From positions 62,001-126,000 of the forward strand of contig JAPFBL010000382.1 of NCBI GenBank assembly GCA_026182355.1: a stretch of 64,000 bases of DNA, read 5' to 3'. Origin of the DNA: Hermatobates lingyangjiaoensis. Lineage: Eukaryota; Arthropoda; Insecta; Hemiptera; Hermatobatidae. The notes beneath the pieces were generated by a model. The model saw only the letters and a list, made by a program, of their open reading frames with translations, made no database searches and was not told where the DNA came from. Below are positions 31,308 to 44,600 of this stretch, piece after piece (within the stretch, counting starts at the first letter, position 1; every line of letters begins with the position of its first letter). The position numbers and the translations under genes were made by a program.

Positions 31308-31435
31308 TTGTTGGGTTTTTGACTCTGACGAAGACCGCTTGTTACTGTTGAAAGATCTTAGTCTTGTTTTCTCATTTCTTTTGTGGTTTGATTATTTATT
31401 GTTATTTCACGTGTTTATGTGAAATCTTTATATAT
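31308..31435 (+). mobile_element. Family A element, single arm, with hammerhead
   Basis: Begins TTGGGTTTTTGACTCTGACG, exactly where the palindromes have their centre, and runs to the TTTCACGTGTTTATGTG hairpin. The hammerhead at 31321-31363 has one stem II mismatch (CTGTT). It defines a monomer of about 125-130 bp. Followed by a TA tract. Confidence 0.75.
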
Positions 31436-31489
31436 ATATATATATATATAATGAAATGAAACGACCCATACTATTTCAGATAAAAATGA

Positions 31490-31620
31490 TAACGAAATCG
31501 ACGCAAAGATAGACGCTTACTTACTTCTATATTTCGACAATCATCGTCATCTGGAGGCAATGTGTTCTGCAGATAGGGAGCTTCATTTTAAAATTTCTCA
31601 CAGTAATTAATATGTACAAA
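31490..31620 (-). mobile_element. Decayed hammerhead-like relic
   Basis: On -, CCAGATGACGATGATTGTC then GAAATATAG resembles the family H motif with the first box damaged (CAGATGA). Only one arm is recognised. Confidence 0.35.
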
Positions 31621-31739
31621 ATACCATATACATGTGATATATTACACGTACAGTCTTTAAATTTCTTATGTTTACGGTTAAACCGAATATTAAAGATTGT
31701 GAGTGTTTATTCAATTTATATACATACATAATTGTAAGC

Positions 31740-31990
31740 TTGAGTATATATATTTTTAAAAATTCTCTCTACGAATATTCATTGTTTTTTTGAAAAACGG
31801 TGTCGTAGTTGCAGCTTATCAGGACTCCAACAACCATAGAATCAGTAATAATACATTCTGTCATACCTCGTAAAGTCTCTGAAAAGCTCGACCGGTTTCG
31901 GGTCCGTCTGGATCCCATCTTCAAGAGCACCTAACTGACTTTAACTGTAATATTAGTAACTAATATTACTAACCTCAGTGGAACTAACCC
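31740..31990 (-). mobile_element. Hammerhead-like element, family K
   Basis: On -, 31928-31886 reads GCTC, TTGAAGA, T, GGGATCC / GGACCC (six pairs and a bulge), GAAA, self-complementary ACCGGT, C, GAGC. Stem I (GCTC with GAGC), stem II and stem III all pair. The only flaw is C3 changed to T. It also shares GTCATACCTCGTA with the family F elements. Confidence 0.55.
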
Positions 31991-32149
31991 ATTAACTATA
32001 TTTAACCATAGAATCGCACCTGACAGTGACAGTGGTCATCTAGTATTAATAAATATCGTTTTGTTGTATTATTATTCGTTAACTATATTTACACTAGGTC
32101 TTTAGAGATTTAAACGCATTGATTTATTCGTTATTTTTTATTTAAGTAA

Positions 32150-32158
32150 TATAAAAGG
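32150..32158 (+). promoter_or_regulatory. Possible TATA box of the downstream gene
   Basis: TATAAAAGG lies about 30 bp before the region where transcription would start and 41 bp before the ATG at 32199. Confidence 0.4.
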
Positions 32159-32198
32159 AATTCGATTTTGACCAGAGGAAGGTTGTTTTAGAATCGAT

Positions 32199-32353
32199 AT
32201 GAAGGGAGTCGGGCATGATATTGGTCGATTGACTCGTAGGCAGTTAGTTGGCTGTTCTCCGTCAGAGGGCACAATGTTGGCAGACCTGGAGCGCCCCATA
32301 CTCGACAGATACAGGGACGAAGAGATTCAGATCATTGCGCGACTTAATCAATT
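32199..32353 (+). CDS. Putative exon 1 of the uncharacterised gene
   Basis: ATG at 32199; a second in-frame ATG at 32274 could be the true start. GC content is clearly above the surroundings, which supports coding. The donor at 32354 is GTCAGT; a weaker GTATCG at 32358 would give the wrong phase for exon 2. Confidence 0.5.
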
Positions 32354-35300
32354 GTCAGTATCGCAACATATTTCAACATTTAATATTATACTATTCTAAA
32401 GGTTTTTTCTTTAATCATTTCATTGAGTAAATCAGTTTTTAATGATTTGTCAACGACAATAGCCACGTTGAATGTACCCTCTACTTCACCCATGTTAAAG
32501 AGATTGCTAGATCTGTTAGAGCCCTAACGTGCTGTTAGAGCCCTTGGTTATGAGTCACCCATAGTTAATGAGAAATGAGCCCCTATAAATGCTAAAAAAT
32601 CATTAATAATTATAATTTCATTCATTATGATAGTAGCATTTTCTTAATGTTAAAAACCTTATGATGCTATTTTTCTTAAAAAAGTTATTAAGGAGTACAA
32701 TAGGAACAAAAAAGTATATAGAACAGGCAATTTTAAACATATGCATATTGTTTTTACTGCAGATATTTTTTTTTATTTTTTTTATTATTATTGTTTAACC
32801 GGTCCCCTAACGGGTGATAACGTCAGCCGTTTACCGGCTTTTTGTTTGATCGGTGATTCTACACATTCTACATTGGCAGTCCTAAATTGTGCCTAACTTA
32901 ATTTAAGAGAGGTTAAATTATCTCTCTTAACTCTTCAGGAGAGATAAGAGAGGGAAACCGAGCGCACTGGTTCAGAGACGGTTGGAGACCCAGAGGTGGA
33001 ACCAGTGAGCTTGGTTTCCCTCTCATATCTCTCTTGAAGACAGTTCAAACCAGAAATTAGAGACGGTAAGTGTGTGCTTTTGATTTCTCTATGTTTCTTT
33101 TTCTAAGTTGAACTATATTTGTCCGTTTCGGATCGTATTTCCAACGAAAAACTATATATATATATATATATTATTGAAAATGACACCAAATTTAGCTGAT
33201 ACCTGTTTCTTAACAAGTTTCTCAATTTTTCTAAATAACACTCTCGTTATTTCGTCTACACAATAAAGTACATCTCCTATGGTCGACATGTTTCGAATGA
33301 TCAACATTCATCATCAGGACGTGAATAAGATCTAATGCGAAAACCTGGTTTAATATATACACAGAGAAGGTAGAAGGGGGGTTTTTTCCATAAAGTTTAA
33401 GATAGTTGGGCGTTAATCTGTGGGGTGAGTGGCCTCCCGGCATGCGTCGCTACCTGCAAGGGTTTCTGGCCGCCCTTGATGCGAACTAAATAGCTTCAAA
33501 ATACGGCTACTATTTTCCACCTGAATATTAAGGAGTGGCTTGAATTTTTGAATTAATAGAGCCTCTAAAATTTTCAGTCTATGGTGGTTACTCTCATTTT
33601 TTATTATTTTGGTATTTGCAACCAGCATCTCTCTTGTTAATTTAATATTATGTTTGTCCTGCGTGTGTTTTTTGGGGCTCCGGCCATTAGGTGCATGGTG
33701 AGCCTTCTTGATAGGGATGTGGTAGTCATACCAATATACGAGTGTTTTTGGGTTTCACAGTCCCCATTAGTACATGTATACTCGTACACCAGATTTCTTT
33801 CCTTTAAAGTTGAACCCTTGTCCTGGTTGTTATTCTTAATAAACAGGCTACTCACACGTGGGCTTTTATAATAAGTGACCAGTGTTACTTTTTCGTTATC
33901 GTTTTTACAACTAACATTATTTCTTATAATGTCTTTCAATATTCTTTCATCCAGCTTGTGTTGCTCTGAAAACTGGTTCTTATAATAAACTTTATGAACT
34001 ATAGCTTGCCTATCTTCATTGATTCGCTTTACACTTCTTATCTGAAGGTATTGCTTCAATATGCGATCAAAAGTTTCATTTGAATAGCCATTATTGACGA
34101 ACGCTTGCTTCGTTCTGTTAATGTCCCTGTTGAATATTTCCCAATTAGATGCGATCTTGTAAGTTCTATGTATTAAGGCTTTAATTGCTCCATCTTTGTA
34201 GCGCTGAGGGCATTCGCTACGGACATTTAGATAGGAGGTAGTATTGGATTTTTTCTTAAATACTGAGGTTTGAATTTCGTCATTTAATACGTTTATACTG
34301 ACGTCAAGAAAGTTAATTTTGTTTTCTATTGCTTTTTCTATAGTGAATTTTAGGCAAGATTCTTCCTCAAATGCTTTTTTCAGCGCGTCCATTTGGTTTG
34401 TATTCCTTGCTATGACAAAACAGTCGTCAACATATCTGCAGTATATGGTAGGTTTGATATCAGCTCTCTTGTTCAATACATTATTTTCCAGGTGACACAT
34501 ATAATAGTTGGCAAAGGCCACGCCAAGAGGTGAGCCCATAGCGACGCCATCAATTTGTACATACATTGATCCATCTATGTGGGTAAAACTTTTACTTTTT
34601 ACAACTACTTTTACTGTTACAACTTTTACCCACATAGATGGATCAATGTATGTACAAATTGATGGCGTCGCTATGGGCTCACCTCTTGGCGTGGCCTTTG
34701 CCAACTATTATATGTGTCACCTGGAAAATAATGTATTGAACAAGAGAGCTGATATCAAACCTACCATATACTGCAGATATGTTGACGACTGTTTTGTCAT
34801 AGCAAGGAATACAAACCAAATGGACGCGCTGAAAAAAGCATTTGAGGAAGAATCTTGCCTAAAATTCACTATAGAAAAAGCAATAGAAAACAAAATTAAC
34901 TTTCTTGACGTCAGTATAAACGTATTAAATGACGAAATTCAAACCTCAGTATTTAAGAAAAAATCCAATACTACCTCCTATCTAAATGTCCGTAGCGAAT
35001 GCCCTCAGCGCTACAAAGATGGAGCAATTAAAGCCTTAATACATAGAACTTACAAGATCGCATCTAATTGGGAAATATTCAACAGGGACATTAACAGAAC
35101 GAAGCAAGCGTTCGTCAATAATGGCTATTCAAATGAAACTTTTGATCGCATATTGAAGCAATACCTTCAGATAAGAAGTGTAAAGCGAATCAATGAAGAT
35201 AGGCAAGCTATAGTTCATAAAGTTTATTATAAGAACCAGTTTTCAGAGCAACACAAGCTGGATGAAAGAATATTGAAAGACATTATAAGAAATAATGTTA

Positions 35301-36379
35301 GTTGTAAAAACGATAACGAAAAAGTAACACTGGTCACTTATTATAAAAGCCCACGTGTGAGTAGCCTGTTTATTAAGAATAACAACCAGGACAAGGGTTC
35401 AACTTTAAAGGAAAGAAATCTGGTGTACGAGTATACATGTACTAATGGGGACTGTGAAACCCAAAAACACTCGTATATTGGTATGACTACCACATCCCTA
35501 TCAAGAAGGCTCACCATGCACCTAATGGCCGGAGCCCCAAAAAACACACGCAGGACAAACATAATATTAAATTAACAAGAGAGATGCTGGTTGCAAATAC
35601 CAAAATAATAAAAAATGAGAGTAACCACCATAGACTGAAAATTTTAGAGGCTCTATTAATTCAAAAATTCAAGCCACTCCTTAATATTCAGGTGGAAAAT
35701 AGTAGCCGTATTTTGAAGCTATTTAGTTCGCATCAAGGGCGGCCAGAAACCCTTGCAGGTAGCGACGCATGCCGGGAGGCCACTCACCCCACAGATTAAC
35801 GCCCAACTATCTTAAACTTTATGGAAAAAACCCCCCTTCTACCTTCTCTGTGTATATATTAAACCAGGTTTTCGCATTAGATCTTATTCACGTCCTGATG
35901 ATGAATGTTGATCATTCGAAACATGTCGACCATAGGAGATGTACTTTATTGTGTAGACGAAATAACGAGAGTGTTATTTAGAAAAATTGAGAAACTTGTT
36001 AAGAAACAGGTATCAGCTAAATTTGGTGTCATTTTCAATAATGTGTGTATCAAGGAAGGACTGTTACCAAAATTTACGAATATATATATATATATATATT
36101 CACTGATAAAACGAAATACGATCCAAACTGGACACAATACGAGTTCGAGATTACCAAAGAGCAACACACAAAGTAGGGACTCAAATTTTCGGGTAATCCG
36201 TCTTCAGGAGAAAAGAGAATGGGAGACCAAGCACGTTGTTTGGTCTCCCATTCTCTTTTCTCCTGAAGACGGATTACCCGAAAATTTGAGTCTGTAAGTG
36301 TGTTTCCCTACTTTGTGTGTTGCTCTTTGTTAATCTCGAACTCGTATATATATATATATAAGTATATAATAAGTATATG

Positions 36380-36415
<36 letters not shown>

Positions 36416-37242
36416 CATAATAGTTATATAGTGAGTGTTATAATACTGAGGAGCTATATAACATATATATAGCTTATGTTATGTAAGTAGGGATCTTTAA
36501 CGAGTACCTGACATCGTACAGGCTCACACTGACGGCTTAACGTCCTCTCTGAGGGACGACTTACTCAGATTTATTCACCTTCCGTCGTGGTAGAAGTCAA
36601 ACGTTTGTAGTTGTTGCAGACGTATATTGGCACTACTTGTTTGATAGGTATTATTTCAAGATACACTAGATGTGAATCCAGTCGGACGTCTACAACAACA
36701 ATTCACGTGGTTTGACGGATTTTTATAATAATATGAAGAAATTTCAAGCTGAATTAGTACTATGAAAATGACTTAAAATACCAGTTGGGTTTGAAGCTGA
36801 ACAATATTGAGCATAGATGGTTGGCATCACGTATGTTTCAGAGCAGGGGTTCTCAGCTTTGCTTGGCCCCCATGCACCCCACTTGTCTTTCATCTCAAAG
36901 TCATCGCCCCCGCCTCCTTCTTCTTTACAAGATAGTCTTTTTCAAAAAGAAAATTCTAAATATTATGCAAATATTACTAAATAACCTTTTATTTTTTTTC
37001 TTATTAGTTCCATTAGTTAGACTCTGACGAAGACCATTCGTTACACTTAAATTATTTTAGTCTTTTTCTCATATATGTATATATATATATATATATATTT
37101 AAAAAATCAATTTGGTAAATAAACAATTAAAAAACACACATTTACTATTTTGTATTTTTAGTAGAATCATCATGAGGAGAGAAGAAACAGGGAACCCTTG
37201 CACACCGTGTTCACGACTTGGAGAAACCCACCGTGTGTGCTT

Positions 37243-37289
<47 letters not shown>

Positions 37290-37372
37290 ATGAATTCAAC
37301 GAAAAATTAGGGACTGTGAATGTGTGTCCTTCGTTTGTTTGTTTGCCAAATTTCTTTCTGAACATTTATATT

Positions 37373-37419
<47 letters not shown>

Positions 37420-38548
37420 CACTATTTTCCTTTTTATCGAGGTTTGGTCTAGCTTCAATAGTACAACACTTTTAAGCCGACGTTTCGTCTATTTTTGTAT
37501 TTTTCTTTTATCGTATATATATATTCGGCTTAAAGGTATTGTATTATTAAAGCTAGACGAAACCTCGATAAAAAAGAAAAATAGTGTTAAATATATGTGG
37601 TCCAGATAAAGAAAACATTCAAAATATATACATAATTGGATGTCCAAGGTGTTAAACCTAAACCTGTCTGTTTATCAATTCCAATCCTTATTTTTATTAC
37701 ATATTTAATAATAATACCTATTGTATACCTCTACAAACAATCTGTTTAAAGAGATTTGTTTAAACAAATCTACTTAAGAGAACAGCGTATGCCGATTGGA
37801 TTGATGAGAAAATGTAGACATTAAGAAGAAGTGTAAAGCTTTTAATCAGATTTTAAACTACTTTACCATTAAGCAGCCATGAGTTGCATGTGTTCAAAAG
37901 AGATCAATAAATTAGAATTATGTTGGATTAATGCTAAATCTAAATGTTAAGTTTATTATATCTTGATAATTTTTAGCATACAATTTACTTTATTTACACT
38001 ATGAGCAATCACTTATAAGCGATTTACAACATTTATTACATAAGTAAGAAAATTGCTTTATTACTAAATTCATTTATATTCCATAAGCAAGAAAATTGGT
38101 ATATTACTAAATTCATTCCATAAGTAAAAACATTGGTATATTACTAAATTCATTTATATTCTATAAGCAAGAAAATTGGTATATTACTAAATTTATTTAT
38201 ATTCCATTTATATACGTTTAAGAGTAAACTGTAGGTACACAGTAAATAGAAAAACATACACTCTCTAATTTTGGATTCAACCATAATGAGGAGAGAACAT
38301 ATAGAGACACCAAGCGCACTTTCGAAGCGACGGTTGGAGACTCAACCGTTTCCAACAGTTGCTTCGTAAGTGCGCTTGGTGTCTCTTTATATTCTCTCCT
38401 GATTATGGTTAAATCCAAAATTAGAGATTGTGTGTTTTTCTATTTACTGTGTACCTATAGTTTACTCTGAAACGTTTGTTGTCCTATGTGGATCGTTTTC
38501 TTGATAATAGGGAGAGAGAGTGAGAGAAAGGGAGAGAGAGTGAGAGAA

Positions 38549-38611
<63 letters not shown>

Positions 38612-41600
38612 AGAGAAGGGGAAGGGAAATAAATAGATATTTCAGGGAAGTTTGATCATCATCTCAGGGATTCAGGGATTTTTTCATCATCTGTTCCTCT
38701 CACGACTTTCTCTCATCTGCGTATTATTTATTTACTTTCTTTTTTTGTCACAACTCATTGAATTTTCGACACAACCTACAGAAGGGTCTATAGACCCATA
38801 GTTTGAGAAACGCTGGCATTGACTATTCATACAGGAGGATAGATAGTCTTGTGTATTCCGTCCTTTCAACATAATGTAAAGTCATCATCCGAAACCTGTA
38901 AGATCGCCATCTTTAAAATTTGGCCGCAATCTTTATGCCGGGTTGGTTCAAAGTAATAACTAAATTCTAATTAATCAGTAAAATTGGTTTAAATGAACAA
39001 ATAAACTTAAATTGTGAATGTAATACCCAAAAACTATGGACGGAAGAAACAAAGAAACAAATACACCATTTAATGTTTGTTTGTTTGTTTTATTAGGTGT
39101 CCTCATTTCGAGATGTAGTTAATAACTGCAGCTAATATGTATTTTACCAAAAAAAAAATCATAAATTACATTTTATAATTCCTTGCTTTATCCCAGGATA
39201 TAAGTTTATGCTTCTTTGTTGAAATTGATGCCCCTTATTATTAATATTGACGCCCAAGGGATAGAAATTACCCTTAGTTGTACAATATTTATGTTGAACA
39301 ACACGCAACGGCCAAGTTTTAATGGGATGCCCAATATATTATTTTGATCTACATTAATGCTAAGTTTTATAGACTCATCGATGTTTATAAACATCAATAA
39401 ATTTAATTAAAGTATATTTCATTTCAATAATGTTATAGAAATATAACTACTTTATTTATTACTGGTTAACAATAAAATAAAAAGTAAGATTATTTATGCA
39501 AAGTGGTTAATTAGAGTCTATAAATTATTGGATAGTATATTATTTGATAATTCAAACTTTTTCTACTATGTTATTATTTCTTCAATGTTTCTGTAACTTA
39601 TACCATTTCTTTATTCATCACGATTTGATCAAATGAAACTATAAATCAACCATTTGTTTTGTATATTGCCTGAGTTAGTTTGATATTTAAGAGTTTGCGT
39701 TTTAATTTAATGTTTTGAATTACATCACGAATGATTTTAATACTACTAATTCATCAATGACCTCCCATCTCAATGTAATAATTTTCCTAATGAATGACCT
39801 TTCATCCCACTGTAATACTGCTACTTCAGCAATGACGTTAAATCTATGATGGGGGCAGGTTAGCTCAGTGGATAATGGTGCTCGCCTCTGGGCTGGGACT
39901 CCGCAGTTCGATCCTCACCTGGCCCCCGATTTATTTATGCGGGAGGTGAATAAATCTGAGTTCGTCTTCCCTTCGACAAGGACAATAAGCCGCCGGTCCC
40001 GAGCCTGTACGATGTTAGGTACTCGTTATAGATTCCTACTCGAAATGCACTTGAGTTTATCAAAATTTTAAGACTGACAATGTAGAATCTGTAGAATCAC
40101 TGATCAAACAAAAAGCCGGTAAACGGCTGACGTTATCACCCGCTAGGGGGTTGGTTTGAACAATAAAAAAAAAAAATCATCTATGTAGATGATTAAAAAT
40201 TTAAAATAATATAATAATTTAAATATTTAAATTAAATTGTAATCTTAAAATCATTTATGTTCTATGGGAGCCAGATTAGCTCAGTGGTTAACGTACTCGC
40301 CTCTGGGCTGGGACGTTAAGCCGTCGGTCCTGAGCCTGTGCGATGTCAGGTACTCGTTAAAGATCCCTACTCGAAATGCACTTTTGAGTTAGGCAACATT
40401 TAGGACTCCCAATGTAGAATCTGTAGAATCACCGATCAAAGGAAAAGCCGGTAAACGGCTGACGTTTTCACCCGCTAGGGGATCGGTTTAAACAAAAAAA
40501 AAAAATCATCAATGACCATCCACTCTCTTTAATAGTGCTAATTCATCAATGATCACCCATCCTACTGTAATGCTACTATTATTTCATCAATAACTTTCAA
40601 CTACAATACTACAACATTATCAATGACCTCCCAAACTGTTTAAAGTTTAATGCTTCGCTAATTACCTACTGCCCCTCTGAATACTACCGCTTCAGCATTG
40701 CATGCCACATTCTTTAATCTACTGCAAGTAGTTTATTATTGATGACCTTAGGTACTACTACTAAATTAAATTTTCACTTATAGTAAATCAGTAATGAAAT
40801 AAATTCGTTATTAATAATATTAATTATTGCTTTAATTAATAATATTGTTGTTTTGGCATTTGATTCTTGAAATGCAGGACATTGGTTGTATCGTGTAGGG
40901 GCGCTAGTTGGTGGCTTGTCGAGCTCTGTTGTTTACACTAACTTAGCAACCAATAAACAAACTTAAACATCATAACTACAAAAGTGTTAGAAAAACAATC
41001 TTAACAAAGTATTACGTAAAATATCAAAAACAAAAAAGAAATGTGATAGTTGAAATAACTTTTGTAATTACAAATTATATAATAAACATAAATTTAAATA
41101 ATAGATAAATAAATGAATTGCCATTTATACGTTTTAGTTGGCTTCAATTTAATAATTATAATATTTTAATATAAATTACTACTTCTGATGTAAAATCGAT
41201 AAACAAACAAAAGTTTCCACACAAATGAAGTTTTATTCAACGCGTTTCGAACACTTTGTGTTCATCATCAAGAGGACACCAAGGATGTGGTGCTGACGGG
41301 TTGGTCCAGTGAAAACACTTGGTCCAGTTGTTGTTTTCACTGGACCAACCCGTCAGCACCACATCTTTGGTGTCTTCCTGATGATGAACACAAAGTGTTC
41401 GAAATGCGTTGAATAAAACTTCATTTGCGTGGAGACTTTTGTTTGTTTATCCATTTTACCTCAGAATGAGTAAATACCACACAATTACAGATTGCACAAC
41501 TAATGATGTAAATTACTACATGTATATAAACATTTAATTAGATGTTCATATTTTAAGGGTATTTTTCAGGGAATATTGTTAATTAATTTTTATTTAGTTC

Positions 41601-44600
41601 AAGTAAAAATACGATTTAGTCGTATAAATATCAACCATAGAAAGTTTTTCACTTTCAATTTTGTCAATATTTCAGTAATATCGTCATAAGAAGAAATAGA
41701 AGAGCATTCACAGTGCACTAGCAAAACTCAGCTTAGTCCTCCAGCGATATTTTTTTATAGAATAAATATTTGTTGTTGTAACAGTTCTTTTGTTTTTGGG
41801 TTATTTTAAGTTATTTACATAAGTATATGTATATTAATTATTTTAGTTTATAAATATCTAATAATTGAGGAATTCTTCGTTAAATGGTCAAATGACCTGT
41901 TTGAACGACAACGTCTAAGTTTATATAAGCAAACATATAACATATATTTCAAAAAACGAACTTCTATCAACTTTTGAAAATTCATAATAATATATATAAT
42001 CGATAATTGTATTAACTTTGAAATAGAGCAAAATCATTTTTTTCGAGAATTAAAATTATATTCGTTTTTAAATTTAAAATCAAACTTTGAAAACCAAAGT
42101 TTCCGTTTTATCACACGGACCTAAAGGATTTCTATAATAATTGATGTTTTGATTTTTTTTTTAATATACAATGTTTTAAGACGTATTCTCCTTTGTTTAT
42201 CATGTTTCTTTTTTCCATCTGGAATAATTATATTCTGAAAAACCAATTTATGTTTAATTCGTGAAATACAAGAGCAATTGCTTGACTTTTATTTTTAAGA
42301 GTTCGGTATTTATGTAGTTGAATATAAAATAAAGATATGAAAGTAAAGAAAGATTATTATTTACAATCAGAACATCCGGTTTTGACCATCATCAGGAGAG
42401 AGGAGGCTAGACAGGCCAAGGACACTGGGTTCCCTCAGGCCATTGACTCGGCAGGTCTTGATCGATATTACTAGTGGAAATCCTACCTAGTCCCCTTCCT
42501 GCACTAATGGCAACCACTTTGACCGGCTTCCCATTTCACATATCCATTTTTATATTAATACGTATTATCAGCTTGTTATATTGCAATATTTCGTAATTAA
42601 CTTGTATTTTTAACAATAATTCAAATATTTTACTTAATCCATGCATAATATATTGTTTATTTTTTTTTTTCAGAAATAAAAAACTAGGTCGATCATGTGA
42701 TGAGAGCCCGAAGAGACGAGAAAATGCCAAGAAAGAAGCGGCACTAAAAGCACAAAAAAGGAATAGAGAGTTAATAAAGGTGCGATTGGTTTAGTAAAAT
42801 CTACTTGTTATCTTTAATAAACTTAGAAATGTTTCTGAGATTGAAATTAAGTGAACTAGATTCATTTAACAAGCTTTGGACAGCGTATTTTCATATATTT
42901 GATATTTTTTTAAGACCTTATTTATTTGTTATTTCTATATTAAACCTAACCATGTACATAAAATCATAGACAAGTTTTTAGGATCATAAAAATCATAACA
43001 ATGAACAACAAAAATGATATTTTACCTATTATTACTGCTCTTTCATGAAAATTAGAAAGCAATAATAAATAAAGAAAAGGAAATAATATGAAAAGTTACC
43101 TATTTTTCATCATACTCGTATTAAACAAAGAGAAACAAGAAAGGCATGCAAAATAGTTCCAACCCTAACAAAACATAGATATTATATCTAATAGTATATA
43201 TTATATCTATATAAATAAAAAAAAAGGTTTTGTCTGTACATTGCTTAGAACTGACTCATTTCAAGTTTTCTTTACGTTTCATATATTAGAGAAACCGAAT
43301 CCACCCTTAGAAAAATTTCTGTCGGTTTGTACGCAAAATTTTGTCACAAGTAAACTCAGTGACCATAAGATATATGGTATCAAGCTGAAACTTTGACAAT
43401 ACATTTGTGTATGTCTAACTTAAATATAGGCTCTGAATTGATTGGAAATTCAATGTTGAAGTGACGTTCTAGAAGTTTAAAGCAAAAACTTTTGTCACAA
43501 GTAAACTCAGCCACCATAAAACGTATCAACTTTGACATTTGATTTGTGTAGGTCTAACTTAAAATATAGGCCCTGAATATATTGATAATTCAGTGCAGAA
43601 GCGAAGTTATGAACCTTTAAGCTGTATTCTGCTACCTTCACAGATATGTTTATTTTGAAAATATACAGGTGTAGAAAGTAGGTATGTAGCAAGTAGGTAT
43701 TGTTAGTTGATTTTAATTTCATTGGCGTATATGAATATATTGCGTATTTGAGCTTATTGACAAGGTTGCGGGAAACTCTATCTATCACAGGAATTGAAGT
43801 GAATGAGACCACATGATTTTTCTCACATGATAAACTTTGCCCATAGTTTGCTTACCCAAGAGTCAGAGGTCCGAACTCTTTGTTCTTTCATAAACAGGTA
43901 ATTGTTTTTGAAGGACAAACAGCTTATGTGGTGTATACAGAAGCATTTGCTTAACAATATACTAATCATGATATTTTCTACTATTTTATAATTTCTAATG
44001 ATATTTTGGAATACCATGTATAATGAAACTTTTGATTCCGTCAATCAAGGGTACGTTTGCTAATACAATATACTAAAACACTTTTTTGATGAAAATTCAA
44101 TCCGAAATGGACAAATAAAGTTCAATATAGGTAAACAATCATAGAGGAATTAAAAACACACAAACGAAAAGTTGTTTAAAGATAACAAGAAAGCAATTAA
44201 AACACATGTGTAACAGCACATTTTTAATTTCTCAATGTTTCTTTACCTACATTGAACTCTATGCAGTATAAATAGTGACTTAAAGTATGTATACTACATA
44301 TATCTTCAGTGAAATTATTTTAGACAATTACCTTTTGTACTTTACTATAATAAAATATAGTGATAGTGAAAAAATTCGATCTCGAGAAGAAATTACATAT
44401 TTTGAGGTCTCAGAAGTCGTTTTATGAAGTTTTTTCGGTGATGTCTGTGTGTATGTGTGTGTGTGTGCGTGGGTGAGTGTGTTAGCATTGCTTGTTACCA
44501 CGCTACGGTCCAAAATCTTTGATGGATCAAGTTGATAATTTACATAGTAATGGGCTTCATAGTGTAAATGAGAAATTTCCAATTTAATCTTTCAAACTAA

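Larger units (their letters stand above)
33171..36080. mobile_element. Penelope-like element, head-to-head inverted pair
   Basis: Two truncated PLE copies face away from a centre at 34606 with about 1.42 kb arms (33171-34588 and 34624-36041) and a spacer of about 35 bp (TTTTACTGTTAC region). The encoded proteins are identical along the arms, so the palindrome is young, or else an assembly artefact. Each arm has the 3' half of the RT, GIY-YIG endonuclease, 3' UTR, a hammerhead, then the first codons of a second ORF copy. TA tracts lie on both sides. The right arm extends about 40 bp further than the left. Confidence 0.9.
39736..40745. repeat. Diverged minisatellite (CATCAATGACCTCCCATC-like), split by two SINEs
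   Basis: At 39738-39845 and again at 40505-40745, TACTACTAATTCATCAATGA, CCTCCCATC and CTGTAATA recur with about 40-bp spacing and many changes. The SINEs at 39850 and 40266 are inserted within it. Confidence 0.55.

Noticed and set aside
36785..37609. 80- and 165-codon frames
   Set aside because: They cross a hAT-like end, a (TC)n run and a TA tract, with low-complexity translations.
42380..42410. CTCCTGATGATGGTC on the minus strand as a hammerhead
   Set aside because: The second box reads GGAT rather than GAAA and stem I does not close.
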